From: DASRAU01 sp035638075
GTDB lineage: Bacteria > Acidobacteriota > Polarisedimenticolia > Gp22-AA2
DNA length: 64,000 nucleotides
Reading direction: 5' to 3'
NCBI GenBank assembly: GCA_035638075.1
Contig: DASRAU010000028.1
Span: 37,932-101,931, forward strand
In this document: piece by piece, positions 14,663-24,355 of the stretch
Numbering within the stretch: the first letter of the stretch is position 1
Layout: each line of letters starts with the position of its first letter
Program-made: the position numbers and the translations under genes
The notes under the pieces: generated by a model
Told to the model about the DNA's origin: nothing
The model's input: only the letters and a program-made list of their open reading frames with translations
Database searches by the model: none

Positions 14663-15862
14663 ATGAAGCGTCGTCTGATGGGTCTGGCCCTGCTGGCCGT
14701 CGTCGCCGGGATTGGCGCCGGCCTTGCGTTCTGGAAGGTGAATTCGATCGAGGCGTCCGACGCCGGCTTCGCGCACCAGCCCGAGCCGATGGAATCGATC
14801 GCCGTCGCCGAGGCGCAGCCGATCGAGCACCAGCCCACGACCGTGGCCATCGGCACGGTCCTGGCGCTGCGATCGATCACGCTGCGCAACGAGCTGGCCG
14901 GGACGGTGCGCCGGGTCGCGCTCGTCCCCGGCTCGATCGTCGAGGCCGGCAAGGTGCTCGTCGGGCTCGACGTCTCGGTCGAGCAGGCCGAGCTGCAGGC
15001 GCTCGCCGCGCAGGAGTCGCTGGCCGAGTCGCTCCTCGATCGCACCGAGCGTGCCAGCGCGTCGAACGCCATCTCGGCCTCCGAGCTGGACCGGGCGCGC
15101 TCCGAGCGCGACGTGGCGCGGGCGCAGATGGCCCGGACCCGCGCCGTCATCGAGAAGAAGACGCTGCGCGCGCCGTTCCGCGCGCGGGTCGGCATCGCCG
15201 ACGTCCATCCCGGCCAGTACCTGGAGGAAGGGACCGTCCTGACGACCCTGCAGGGAGTGGACGAAGCGGCGCACGTCGACTTCGCGGTGGCCCAGCAGGT
15301 CGCCGCCGACCTGCGCGCGGGCGGGACGGTCGAGGTCCTCGCCGCCGGCGCCAACGAACCCATCCCTGCCCGCATCGTCGCGATCGACGCACGGGTCGAT
15401 CCGACGACCCGCAATGCCGCAGTGCGGGCGCGCATCGAGGCGGACCGGGCGCCTTCCCCCGGCGCCTCGGTGCGCGTGCGGGTCCCCGTCGGGCCGCCCC
15501 AGCTGGCCGTCGCCGTCCCGGTGAACGCGCTGCGCAAGGGCCCCGAGGGTGACCACGTGTACGTCATCACCGCCGACAAGGACGGCAAGCCGCGCGCCTA
15601 CTCGCGCGCGGTCGAGAGCGGTCCGGTCGTCGGCGGCAACATCGTCATCGAACAGGGCCTCGAGGCCGGCGAGCAGGTCGCCGCTTCGGGCTCCTTCAAG
15701 CTGCGCGAGGCGGTTTTGGTCGCCATCGCGCAATCAGGCACGCCCGGCGCCGCCAATCCCCCCGCACCCACGGCGGCGCCGGGCGCGACCGACTCGAAGG
15801 TCGCGCCGGCGGCTTCGCACACCGCGCCGGCCGATTCGCACGTCGCGCAAGCGGGCAAGTAA
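14663..15862 (+). CDS. RND efflux periplasmic adaptor (membrane fusion protein)
   Basis: The ATG at 14663 is chosen for the GGGAGGAG site 7 bases upstream; an ATG at 14606 would fall at the promoter. The 399-residue protein has an N-terminal anchor (residues ~5-22), a biotinyl-lipoyl-like half motif (NELAGTVRRVALVPGSIVEAG), an alpha-hairpin (~105-165), the second lipoyl half (KKTLRAPFRARVGIADVHPGQYLEEG) and beta-barrel and membrane-proximal domains. The tail after ~370 is an Ala/Pro/Thr-rich extension not usual for the family. It bridges the pump encoded 18 bases downstream and the outer-membrane factor. The substrate is unknown. Confidence 0.92.
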   Translation: MKRRLMGLALLAVVAGIGAGLAFWKVNSIEASDAGFAHQPEPMESIAVAEAQPIEHQPTTVAIGTVLALRSITLRNELAGTVRRVALVPGSIVEAGKVLVGLDVSVEQAELQALAAQESLAESLLDRTERASASNAISASELDRARSERDVARAQMARTRAVIEKKTLRAPFRARVGIADVHPGQYLEEGTVLTTLQGVDEAAHVDFAVAQQVAADLRAGGTVEVLAAGANEPIPARIVAIDARVDPTTRNAAVRARIEADRAPSPGASVRVRVPVGPPQLAVAVPVNALRKGPEGDHVYVITADKDGKPRAYSRAVESGPVVGGNIVIEQGLEAGEQVAASGSFKLREAVLVAIAQSGTPGAANPPAPTAAPGATDSKVAPAASHTAPADSHVAQAGK

Positions 15863-15880
15863 GGGAGAGAAGGGGAAGCC

Positions 15881-18800
15881 ATGCGCTCATCGTTCACCGA
15901 CATCTTCATCAAGCACCCGGTCCTCGCCGGCGTCGTCAACCTGGTCCTCGTGCTCGTGGGCTGGCGGGCGCTCGCCGGGCTGCCGGTGCAGCAGTACCCG
16001 AAGATCGAATCTTCCTCGGTGGTCATCACCACCGTTTATTACGGCGCGAGCGCCGAGACGGTCCGCGGGTTCCTGACCACGCCGATCGAGCGGGCCGTCT
16101 CGGCGATCGGCGGCGTGGACCACGTCGAATCCACCAGCCGCGCCGGAGTCAGCACCGTGACGGTGCACCTGAAGCTCAATCACAGCAGCACGGCGGCGCT
16201 GGCTGAAGTCACGGCGCGCCTCCAACAGGTGAGATCCGAGCTGCCGCAGGAAGCCGAGCCGCCGGCGGTCGAGGTGCAGCGCGCCGACCGGCCGTACGGC
16301 ACCTTCTACCTGTCGTTCAACTCGAAGACCCGCACCGTCCCGGAGATCACCGACTACCTGTTGAGGAATGTCCAGCCGATGCTCGCCACCATCCCGGGCG
16401 TGCAGCGCATCACCAACCAGGAGGGCGGCCGGCAGATCGCCATGCGCATCTGGATCGACCCGGACAAGCTGGCGGCTTTGAACCTCTCCCCCGGCGACGT
16501 CAACGCCGCGCTGCGGCGCAACAACTACCTCGCCGCGGTCGGCCAGACGAAGAGCGACCAGGTGCAGGTGAACCTGCTCGCCAACACCGACCTGCGCTCG
16601 GTGGACGAGTTCGCCAACCTCATCGTCGCCGACCGCGGCGGCGCCATCGTACGGCTGCGCGACGTGGCGCGCGTCGAGCTGGGGGCCGAGGAGGCCGACC
16701 TCATCGCCAAGTACAACACCTGGGAAGGCGTCTACCTCGGCGTCTGGCCGCTCGTCGGCGCCAACGAGATCGAAGTCGCCAAGGCCGTGCGCGCCCGGAT
16801 GGACGAGATCCGCCCGACGCTGCCGAAGGACCTCGAGATGCGGCTGGTCTGGGACGGCACCATGTTCATGCGCAACGCCCTCGAGGAGATCAGCAAGACC
16901 CTCATCGAGACGATGCTCATCGTCGGCCTGGCGGTGTTCCTGTTCCTCGGATCCATCCGCACCGCCATCGTGCCGCTCGTCGCCATGCCGGTGTCGCTCA
17001 TCGGCGCCGGCATCTTCATGCTGGCGTTCGGGTTCAGCCTGAACCTGCTCACCATCCTGGCCATCGTGCTGTCGGTCGGGCTGGTCGTGGACGACGCCAT
17101 CGTCGTGGTCGAGAACGTCGAGCGCCACGTGCGCGCCGGCAGGACCCGCCTGCAGGCGGCCCTCCTCAGCGCGCGCGAGCTGGTCGGACCGATCATCGCC
17201 ATGACCATCACCCTGGCGGCGGTCTACGCGCCGATCGGCTTCCAGGGCGGGCTGACCGGGTCGCTGTTCCTCGAGTTCGCCATCACCCTGGCGGCGGCGG
17301 TCGTCGTGTCGGGGCTCGTGGCGGTGACGCTGTCACCGGTGATGAGCGCCTACCTGATCCACGAGCACGGCAAGGAAGGCCGGCTGACGGCGCTCGTGAA
17401 CCGCACGTTCGAGCGTGTGCAGCGCGGCTACGCGCACGCCCTCGATGCCGCGCTCGGCATGCGCTGGGCGATCGTCGCCGCGTCGCTGCTGGTCATGCTG
17501 GCGGCCGTGCCGCTGTTCCTGTTCTCGCGCAAGGAGCTGGCGCCGGTCGAGGACCAGTCGCACATCAGCCTCTTCTACCAGGCCTCCCCCGACGCGTCGC
17601 TCGAGGCGGTCAACCGCGAGTCGAAGAAGGTGGTCGAGTCGATCCTCACGATGCCGGAGACCGAGTTCTCCTGGTCGCTCGTCTCCTCGTGGGGCGGCTT
17701 CGGCGGCATCGTGGCGAAGGACTGGAAGACCCGCCACCGCTCGACCGAGCAGATGTACGGCGAGGTGTACGGCAGGGTGTCGCAGATTCCCGGGCTGCGC
17801 GTCTTCCCGCGGCTCGACCCGCCGCTGCCGACGCCCGGCCAGTACGACGTCGAGCTGGTGCTGCAGTCCGACGCACCGCCCGAGCAGCTCATGGAGACGG
17901 TCGGCAGCGTCGTCGGCGCCGGCTGGCAGAGCGGCAAGTTCCTGTACGTGGACACCGACCTCAAGATCGACCTGCCCGAGGCGCGTGTCGTCATCGACCG
18001 CGAGCAGGTGGCCGACATCGGGCTCGACCTCGCCGGCGTCGGCCGCGAGCTGGGCACCCTGCTCGGCGGCGCTTACGTCAACCGCTTCAACTACTACGAC
18101 CGCTCGTACAAGGTCATCCCGCAGATCGGCGAGCGTGACCGCGCCACCGTCGGGCCGCTGCTCGACCTCAAGATCAAGACGCCGTCCGGGGCGCTGGTGC
18201 CGGTCTCGACCTTCACGAAGATCGAGTCGAGCACCGCGCCGCGCGTGCTCACCCGCTTCGCGCAGCGCAACTCCGTGCGCGTCTTCGGCGGCGTGCGCCC
18301 CGGAATCACCAAGGAAGAGGGGCTGCGGGTGCTCGAGAACGCCGCGGCCCACGCGACCGGACCTCAAGTGGCGCTGGATTACGCCGGCGAGTCGCGCCAG
18401 ATCCGCCGCGAAGGCGGGGCGCTGACCGTGACCCTCGGCTTCGCCGTCATCCTGATCTACCTGGTGCTGGCGGCGCAGTTCCGCTCGTTCCGCGACCCGC
18501 TTATCGTGCTGCTCGGCTCGGTGCCGCTGGCGATCGCCGGGGCGCTGGTGTTCTCATTCCTCGACTTCACCACCATCAACATCTACTCGCAGGTGGGGCT
18601 CATCACGCTCGTCGGCCTCATCGCCAAGAACGGCATCCTCATCGTGCAGTTCGCCAACACGCTTCAGGAGGGCGGGATGGCGAAGCTGGCGGCGCTGCGC
18701 GAGGCGTCGCTGACGCGGCTGCGGCCGGTGCTGATGACCTCCGCCGCGACCGTCTTCGGCCACCTGCCGCTGGTGTTCGTCACCGGCCCGGGCGCCATGG

Positions 18801-18967
18801 CGCGCAACAGCATCGGCATCGTGCTGGTCAGCGGCATGCTGATCGGGACGCTGTTCACGCTGTTCGTGGTGCCGGTCTTCTACTCGCTCATCGCCGCGCA
18901 GCACCAGGAAAGCGCCGTCGAGGCCGAACTCCGGCAGCTCGAGCCGGCCGTGGCAGGAGGGTACTAA
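15881..18967 (+). CDS. RND family efflux pump, HAE1-type permease
   Basis: A 1028-residue inner-membrane pump of normal length for the hydrophobe/amphiphile efflux family. The start is MRSSFTDIFIKHPVLAGVVN with TM1, then a large periplasmic loop, TM2-7 including SVGLVVDDAIVVVENVERH in TM4 with the paired Asp residues of the proton relay, a second periplasmic loop and TM8-12 with the conserved Lys in GLIAKNGILIVQFAN. It would export drugs or toxic compounds by proton exchange with the adaptor and outer-membrane factor around it. It is the second gene of the three-gene operon, 2 bases before the third. Confidence 0.95.
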   Translation: MRSSFTDIFIKHPVLAGVVNLVLVLVGWRALAGLPVQQYPKIESSSVVITTVYYGASAETVRGFLTTPIERAVSAIGGVDHVESTSRAGVSTVTVHLKLNHSSTAALAEVTARLQQVRSELPQEAEPPAVEVQRADRPYGTFYLSFNSKTRTVPEITDYLLRNVQPMLATIPGVQRITNQEGGRQIAMRIWIDPDKLAALNLSPGDVNAALRRNNYLAAVGQTKSDQVQVNLLANTDLRSVDEFANLIVADRGGAIVRLRDVARVELGAEEADLIAKYNTWEGVYLGVWPLVGANEIEVAKAVRARMDEIRPTLPKDLEMRLVWDGTMFMRNALEEISKTLIETMLIVGLAVFLFLGSIRTAIVPLVAMPVSLIGAGIFMLAFGFSLNLLTILAIVLSVGLVVDDAIVVVENVERHVRAGRTRLQAALLSARELVGPIIAMTITLAAVYAPIGFQGGLTGSLFLEFAITLAAAVVVSGLVAVTLSPVMSAYLIHEHGKEGRLTALVNRTFERVQRGYAHALDAALGMRWAIVAASLLVMLAAVPLFLFSRKELAPVEDQSHISLFYQASPDASLEAVNRESKKVVESILTMPETEFSWSLVSSWGGFGGIVAKDWKTRHRSTEQMYGEVYGRVSQIPGLRVFPRLDPPLPTPGQYDVELVLQSDAPPEQLMETVGSVVGAGWQSGKFLYVDTDLKIDLPEARVVIDREQVADIGLDLAGVGRELGTLLGGAYVNRFNYYDRSYKVIPQIGERDRATVGPLLDLKIKTPSGALVPVSTFTKIESSTAPRVLTRFAQRNSVRVFGGVRPGITKEEGLRVLENAAAHATGPQVALDYAGESRQIRREGGALTVTLGFAVILIYLVLAAQFRSFRDPLIVLLGSVPLAIAGALVFSFLDFTTINIYSQVGLITLVGLIAKNGILIVQFANTLQEGGMAKLAALREASLTRLRPVLMTSAATVFGHLPLVFVTGPGAMARNSIGIVLVSGMLIGTLFTLFVVPVFYSLIAAQHQESAVEAELRQLEPAVAGGY

Positions 18968-18969
18968 TA

Positions 18970-20454
18970 ATGATGCGCATCAATTCGCCCCGGGAAGCGG
19001 CCGAAACCGCCGTTTTCTCGATTCTGGGGATTCTGGCCGGATTCGCTTTCGTACTCATGACCGGCTGCGCCGTGGGTCCCAACTACCAGCGTCCCCCGGT
19101 CGCGAACCCGACCGAGTTCCGCGGCGAGCCCGTCCAGACCGAGCAGGCCGCGTCGCTTGCGGACGCGGCCTGGTGGGAGGTCCTGCAGGACGACACGTTG
19201 CACGGCCTCATCGACGAGGCGCTGAAGAACGGCTACGACATCCGCCGCGCGGCGTGGCGCGTCGAAGAGGCGCGTGCGGAGGCGGGCATCGCGAAAGCCG
19301 AGTTCTTCCCCGAGATCGCGGGCCAGGCCGCGTGGAATCGCGGCCGCGTCTCGGAGTTCGTCTCCCCCTTCCCCGGCACGCTCGACCTGACCAGCGTCAA
19401 CGTCGGGTTCTCGTGGGAGGAGGACTTGTGGGGACGCATCCGGCGCCTGAACGAAGCGGCGCTGGCGCGCTACCTCTCCACCGAAGAGGCGCGCCGCGGC
19501 GTGCTGCTGTCGCTGACCTCGGATGTCGCCAACGCCTACTTCGAGCTGCGCACCCTCGACACCGAGCTGGAGATCGCGCAGCGCACCAACCAGGCCTTCA
19601 AGGAGACGCACGACCTGTTCAGCAGCCGCTACGAGGCGGGCCTGGCGTCGGCCCTCGAGACCGCCAGCGCCCAGGCGCCGCTGCGATCGACCGAGGCGAT
19701 CATCCCCGACCTCGAGCGCCGCATCGCGGCGCAGGAGAACCGCATCGCGCTGCTGCTGGGCCACGAGCCCGAGGCCATTCCGCGCGGCGCCGCCCTCGAT
19801 GCGCAGCTCCTGCCTCCGGCGATCCCGGCAGGTCTTCCATCCGACCTCCTGCAGCGCCGCCCCGACCTGCGCCAGGCCGAGCAGGAGCTGATCGCCGCCA
19901 ACGCCGACGTCGGGGTCACGGTGGCGAACTACTTCCCGCGGCTGAGCCTCACCGGCGTGTTCGGCGGCGTCGCGCCCCAGGTGAGCCAGCTCTTCAAAGG
20001 CGGCAAGCAGTGGTCGATCGGCGGCGGACTGTTCACGCCGATCTTCCAGGGCCGCCGCCTGAAGAACGAGAACCGCGCCGCGGTCGCCCGCTTCGAGCAG
20101 GCCAAGGTCGACTACGAACGCAGCGTCACCAACGCCTTTGCCGAGGTGTCCACGGCGCTCGTGGCCTACGAGCGCCTGGCCCATGTCGAAGAACAGCAGG
20201 CTCAGGCGGTCGACTCCTACCGCGAGGCCGTGGACCTGGCCAACTCGCGCTACCGCTCGGGCCTCGCCGACTACCTCGACGTCCTGCAGGCGCAGCGGCA
20301 GCTCTTCCCGGCCGAGAACACCCTCGCCCAGGTCCGCCTCGAGCGCCTGTCGGTGCTCGTGGATCTGTACCGCGCCCTCGGCGGCGGCTGGCAGCTCCCC
20401 GACGACGGGTGGAGCATGGCCAGCAACGAACGGTCTGCAGCGTCACGAAATTGA
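18970..20454 (+). CDS. outer-membrane efflux factor, NodT family lipoprotein
   Basis: A 494-residue TolC-like protein with a lipobox LMTGC (Cys33) after a hydrophobic stretch, followed by VGPNYQRPP, the hallmark of RND outer-membrane lipoproteins. Two OEP repeats follow, with paired long helices (for instance RRAAWRVEEARAEAGIAKAE and its C-terminal counterpart with RYRSGLADYLDVLQAQR). It forms the trimeric exit channel for the pump encoded 2 bases upstream. The stop at 20454 is 4 bases before a 24-bp inverted repeat that separates this operon from the regulator gene. Confidence 0.93.
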   Translation: MMRINSPREAAETAVFSILGILAGFAFVLMTGCAVGPNYQRPPVANPTEFRGEPVQTEQAASLADAAWWEVLQDDTLHGLIDEALKNGYDIRRAAWRVEEARAEAGIAKAEFFPEIAGQAAWNRGRVSEFVSPFPGTLDLTSVNVGFSWEEDLWGRIRRLNEAALARYLSTEEARRGVLLSLTSDVANAYFELRTLDTELEIAQRTNQAFKETHDLFSSRYEAGLASALETASAQAPLRSTEAIIPDLERRIAAQENRIALLLGHEPEAIPRGAALDAQLLPPAIPAGLPSDLLQRRPDLRQAEQELIAANADVGVTVANYFPRLSLTGVFGGVAPQVSQLFKGGKQWSIGGGLFTPIFQGRRLKNENRAAVARFEQAKVDYERSVTNAFAEVSTALVAYERLAHVEEQQAQAVDSYREAVDLANSRYRSGLADYLDVLQAQRQLFPAENTLAQVRLERLSVLVDLYRALGGGWQLPDDGWSMASNERSAASRN

Positions 20455-20457
20455 CAC

Positions 20458-20611
20458 CAACGTGGAGCGGAGATTGTGGGGGGATTTTACGGAGAGGACT
20501 GGAAACGCTCAGGTTCTGATGTCAACCGGGCTTGAAACCACCACACCTGCTGTAACCGCCCATGGAATCAATGGTTCCTGACGAGGTCCCCACAATCTTC
20601 GCTCCACGTTG
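20458..20611. repeat. 24-bp inverted repeat spanning 154 bp upstream of the regulator
   Basis: The 24 bases at 20458-20481 (starting CAACGTGGAGCG) are the reverse complement of 20588-20611 with a single mismatch. The 106 bases between hold no gene. The right arm ends 10 bases before the GGAGG site of the regulator at 20634, so in RNA the arms could form a long hairpin just ahead of the ribosome site. There is no flanking target duplication to suggest a transposable element. It could be a pair of operators, an attenuator, or an invertible segment. Confidence 0.8.
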
Positions 20612-20633
20612 TATCGAATGGGAGGATGGACCA

Positions 20634-22802
20634 GTGCTAAAGTATCCGTTACCGATGAAAGAGAAGGCGCGACACGGCCTGGCCGTCGTGCCCGGGTCGC
20701 CGACCGGCGGCCCCGCGACACCGGAATTCGACCCGTTCCCCTCGGCGCTCAGCCGCATCGCCCGCATCGTGTCGGGCACGCTCGAGCTGAAGGACGTCTT
20801 CTCGCAGGTCGCCGACGTGGCGCGCGAGATCATCCCGTTCGACACCATGGGCGTCTGCCGAATCGTCGGCCCGAACACGCTGCGCCGCTATGCCATCGCC
20901 GGCGAGATGGCCGAGCGCCACAAGTGCGAAGAGGACGGCGAGGACGTCCGCTTCGAGGACTTCTCCCCCGCCATGCGACCCGACGACTTCGAGATGTTCC
21001 GGATGGACGACGCCGAGACCGGGCTCGACCTGGCCTTCCCGATGGACAGGGAGATCCTCGAGAAGGGGGTCCGGTCGATGCTGTCGGCGCCCCTCGTCAG
21101 CGGCAAGCGCATCTCGGGTGAGGTGTACCTTCTGTCGCCGCAGCCGGCCACCTTCACCGAACAGCACGAGCGCTACCTCGCCGCCATCTCCGACATCCTC
21201 AGCCTGTCGCTCGAGCACGAGCGGCTGGCGAGCCTCGAAGGCGAGCGCCGGCGCCGGCTCGACGCCATCGACGCGCTGCTGCCGGCGATCGCCGGCACGC
21301 TCGACCTGCGCGGCATCTTCGACCGCGTCTCGGAGATCGCCCGCGAAGTGCTGCCGCACGACCGGCTCATCCTGACGTCGCGCGGCGTCAACGAGCGCGA
21401 GATGATCGTCGAGGCGGTGAGCGGCGAGCCGATCCCCGGCATGCCGGACCGCTTCAGCGCCGGCGCCCCGGGCGACTGCACGAACCTCCCCGACCACGTG
21501 CTCATCCCCGACACCGACGCGCAGCCCACGAAGTGCGGCGCGCGCGACGCGGCGCACCAGATCGGCATGCGCTCGTTCCTCGGCATCCCCATGCACCTCG
21601 ACACCGGCACGTCGTGGCTCATCATCGTGTCGCGCACGCCGGGCCAGTACTCCGAGGAGGACGTCATCGTCGGCCGCCGCCTCGGCGACCACGTCGCGCT
21701 GGCGCTGTCGCACCAGCGCCTCGCAGGCGAGGAGCGCCGCGCCGCCCAGGCGAGCGAGCGCGCCAACCGCCTCGAAGAGCGCGTGCAGGTGCTCAGCAAC
21801 CAGCTCGAGACGACCCTCGGCTACCGCCGCGTCCTCGGCGAGGCGAAGCCGTGGAAGGCCGTGCTCAGCCAGGCCGCCAAGGTCGCCCAGACCGAGACGA
21901 CGGTGCTGCTCACCGGCGAATCGGGAACCGGCAAGGAGGTCGTGGCCCGCTTCATCCACCGCGGCTCGCCGCGAAGCGGCGGCCCCTTCGCGGCGCTGAA
22001 CTGCGCGGCGCTGCCGGACACGCTGCTCGAGAGCGAGCTGTTCGGCCACGAGCGGGGCGCGTTCACCGGCGCGACGACCTCACGCCCCGGTCGCATCGAG
22101 CAGGCCGCCGGCGGCGTGCTGTTCCTCGACGAAGTCGCCGAGATGACCACCGCCGTGCAGGCCAAGCTGCTGCGAGTGCTCCAGGAGCGCGAGTTCCAGC
22201 GCCTGGGCGGCACGCGCACGCTGCGCGCCGACGTGCGCATCATCGCGGCGACCAACAAGGACCTCGAGGGGATGGTCGCCAACGGCACCTTCCGCGAGGA
22301 CCTGTTCTACCGCCTGCGGGTCTTCGAGATCGGCCTGCCGGCCCTGCGCGAGCGCCAGCAGGACATCCTGCCGATGGCCGAGGCGTTCCTGGACGAGATC
22401 GGGGCGCTCATCGGCCGCAAGGCCGCCGGTATCTCGCGCGAGGCCCACGTCGCCCTGCAGTCGTACCACTGGCCCGGCAACGTCCGCGAGCTGCGCAACG
22501 CCCTGGAGCGCGCGACGATCCTGTGCGACGGGGGCCTGATCACCCTCGAGCACCTGCCCTTCAGCGTCGGTCGCTCGAACGGCCGCGGCAACGGCCGGAA
22601 GGACGGCGCCGCCGGCCGCCCGATGCTCACCGCGTCCGAAGGCTTCCCCACCGGCGACATCAAGCTGAAGGACGTCGAGCGCGACATGATCCTGCGCGCG
22701 CTGCACGAGTCGGGGAACAACCGCTCGCGCGCCGCGCGCCTGCTCGGCATCACCCGCTCGCAGCTCTACACCAAGCTGCAGCGCCACAACATCGAAGCCT
22801 GA
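20634..22802 (+). CDS. sigma54-dependent transcriptional activator, GAF-GAF-AAA+-Fis
   Basis: The GTG at 20634 has GGAGG 8 bases upstream. The 722-residue protein has two GAF sensor domains (~25-190 and ~205-375) and a short coiled-coil linker. The AAA+ domain has Walker A GESGTGKE (428-435), the sigma54-contacting GAFTGA (475-480), Walker B LFLDEV and a LFYRLRVFEI segment. A Fis-type helix-turn-helix at the C-terminus ends SQLYTKLQRHNIEA. The layout is like FhlA/NorR: a ligand binds GAF and licenses ATP-driven opening of sigma54 promoters. It follows the RND operon, whose promoter resembles a sigma54 site, so it may control it. No receiver domain is present. Confidence 0.93.
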   Translation: MLKYPLPMKEKARHGLAVVPGSPTGGPATPEFDPFPSALSRIARIVSGTLELKDVFSQVADVAREIIPFDTMGVCRIVGPNTLRRYAIAGEMAERHKCEEDGEDVRFEDFSPAMRPDDFEMFRMDDAETGLDLAFPMDREILEKGVRSMLSAPLVSGKRISGEVYLLSPQPATFTEQHERYLAAISDILSLSLEHERLASLEGERRRRLDAIDALLPAIAGTLDLRGIFDRVSEIAREVLPHDRLILTSRGVNEREMIVEAVSGEPIPGMPDRFSAGAPGDCTNLPDHVLIPDTDAQPTKCGARDAAHQIGMRSFLGIPMHLDTGTSWLIIVSRTPGQYSEEDVIVGRRLGDHVALALSHQRLAGEERRAAQASERANRLEERVQVLSNQLETTLGYRRVLGEAKPWKAVLSQAAKVAQTETTVLLTGESGTGKEVVARFIHRGSPRSGGPFAALNCAALPDTLLESELFGHERGAFTGATTSRPGRIEQAAGGVLFLDEVAEMTTAVQAKLLRVLQEREFQRLGGTRTLRADVRIIAATNKDLEGMVANGTFREDLFYRLRVFEIGLPALRERQQDILPMAEAFLDEIGALIGRKAAGISREAHVALQSYHWPGNVRELRNALERATILCDGGLITLEHLPFSVGRSNGRGNGRKDGAAGRPMLTASEGFPTGDIKLKDVERDMILRALHESGNNRSRAARLLGITRSQLYTKLQRHNIEA

Positions 22803-22843
22803 CCGTCGCGGGCGGCCCCGCCCGTCTGCTATGGTTCCGCCTC

Positions 22844-23782
22844 ATGGGGGCGCGAACAGTCGTCACGGCGGCCTTCGCCCTGGGCGCGACGGCGGTGCTC
22901 TTCGCCGCGACGCGGGCTCCCTACCGGGTCGATGGTCCTTTGAAGGAGCCGGATCTCTTCGCCGACGGCGTCGTCTCGACCGGCGCCTTCGAGACGCACC
23001 CCGCCTTCACGCCGGACGGCAAGACCCTCTACTTCGTGCGGAGCACGCCGCAGTTCACCGACTGGAAGATCTACGTCTCGCGGTGGAGCGACGGCCGGTG
23101 GACGACCCCGGAGATGGCGCCGTTCTCCGGCAGGGACCGGGACGCCGACCCGTACGTCACGGCGGACGGCAGGCAGCTCTTCTTCATCTCCGACCGCCCC
23201 GTCGACGGGAAGCCGAAAGAGGACACGGACATCTGGGTGATGAGCCGTTCCAAGGGGGGCTGGGGCGAGCCGCGCCACCTCGGCCCTCCGGTCAACAGCG
23301 ACGGGAACGAGTGGCTCCCCCGCCCGGCCGCGAACGGCACGCTGTACTTCGGCTCCGATCGCCCCGGAGGCCTGGGCAAAACCGACCTGTACCGTTCCCG
23401 CCGCACCGCCTCGGGGTACGGCCCGGCCGAGAACCTCGGCCCGGCGGTCAACAGCGAGGCCGACGAGTACGAGCCGTGCATCGCGCCCGACGAGAGCTTC
23501 CTCGTCTTCATGGCGGACGGCCGCCCCGACGCCGTCGGAGGTGGCGACCTCTACATCGCCTCCCGGAACGGGGATTCCTGGACGCCGCCGAGAAACCTCG
23601 GGCCGGCGATCAACCGGCCCGGGCTCGACATCGCGCCGTACCTGTCGCCCGACGGAAGGTATTTCTTCTTCGCCAGCGCGCGCCGGGATCCGGCGATCCC
23701 GAAGGGCCAGCGCCCCGACATCTCGCGCAACGGCCTCGGCGACATCTACCAGATCGACCTCGACGTCCTTCTGGGCCGTTGA
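22844..23782 (+). CDS. exported PD40/WD40-like beta-propeller protein
   Basis: A 312-residue protein with an N-terminal signal sequence and five or more PD40-type repeats: AFTPDGKTLYFVRS, YVTADGRQLFFISDR, AANGTLYFGSDRPGG, APDESFLVFMADG and LSPDGRYFFFASAR. This matches TolB-like or OmpA-associated propellers that bind peptidoglycan-linked proteins, but no partner domain is attached. The start lacks a Shine-Dalgarno site. TATGGT ends about 9 bases before the ATG, so the mRNA may be leaderless. It starts 41 bases after the sigma54 activator and is followed 4 bases later by another gene. Confidence 0.8.
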   Translation: MGARTVVTAAFALGATAVLFAATRAPYRVDGPLKEPDLFADGVVSTGAFETHPAFTPDGKTLYFVRSTPQFTDWKIYVSRWSDGRWTTPEMAPFSGRDRDADPYVTADGRQLFFISDRPVDGKPKEDTDIWVMSRSKGGWGEPRHLGPPVNSDGNEWLPRPAANGTLYFGSDRPGGLGKTDLYRSRRTASGYGPAENLGPAVNSEADEYEPCIAPDESFLVFMADGRPDAVGGGDLYIASRNGDSWTPPRNLGPAINRPGLDIAPYLSPDGRYFFFASARRDPAIPKGQRPDISRNGLGDIYQIDLDVLLGR

Positions 23783-23786
23783 CGTC

Positions 23787-24326
23787 ATGCTGACCTTGCT
23801 CTTCATCGCGCTCGCCGCGCTCGGCGGAGAGGAGCACGCGCCGGCGGATTCCGTCCTCGTGCCCGGGACGCCGCTCCCGGTCCTGCAGGCCACGACCCTC
23901 GCGGGGGAGAGCCTGGCGCTGCCGGCGGACGCGGTGGAGCATCCGGCCATCCTCGTGTTCAGCTTCAGCCGTGACGCGGCCGGTCTCACGTCGGAGTGGG
24001 TGGACGCGTGCCTCGCCGCCTCGAAGCAGCCCGGAAGGGAAACGCTGGCCTGCTACGACGTGCGGATGCTCGAGGACGTGCCCGGCTTTTTCCGCGGCAT
24101 GATGGAGCGCGGCATGAGAAAGCACCTCGCGATCGACCGCCAGCGCCGGACGCTTTTGGCCTACACCGGCAACGACGCCTGGCGCGGCCGCCTGGGCGCC
24201 CGGGACTCCGCCTCCGCCTACGTCGTGGCCTGCGACGCGACCGGGATGGTGCGACTGACCGCCACCGGAGCCTTCCTCGAAGGGGAGATGCGCGCGCTGC
24301 TCGAGGCCATCACGCCGAGCCCTTAG
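23787..24326 (+). CDS. protein of unknown function, possible thioredoxin-like fold
   Basis: A 179-residue protein with a short hydrophobic start (MLTLLFIALAALGG), suggesting export. The first segment (LVPGTPLPVLQATTLAGESL) resembles the entry strand of thioredoxin-fold proteins such as AhpC or ResA. The expected Cys-x2-Cys is absent; the corresponding place reads FSFSRDAAG. The rest shows alternating strands and helices, with MRKHLAIDRQRRTLLAYTGNDAWR. I would call it a non-redox thioredoxin-like protein at best. It starts 4 bases after the propeller gene, so the two are likely co-translated. Confidence 0.55.
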   Translation: MLTLLFIALAALGGEEHAPADSVLVPGTPLPVLQATTLAGESLALPADAVEHPAILVFSFSRDAAGLTSEWVDACLAASKQPGRETLACYDVRMLEDVPGFFRGMMERGMRKHLAIDRQRRTLLAYTGNDAWRGRLGARDSASAYVVACDATGMVRLTATGAFLEGEMRALLEAITPSP

Positions 24327-24355
24327 AGGACGCTGTTTGATAGGCTTGCCGGCGC

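Noticed and set aside
20458..20611. Miniature transposable element (MITE) with terminal repeats
   Set aside because: No flanking target duplication and no second copy seen in the window.
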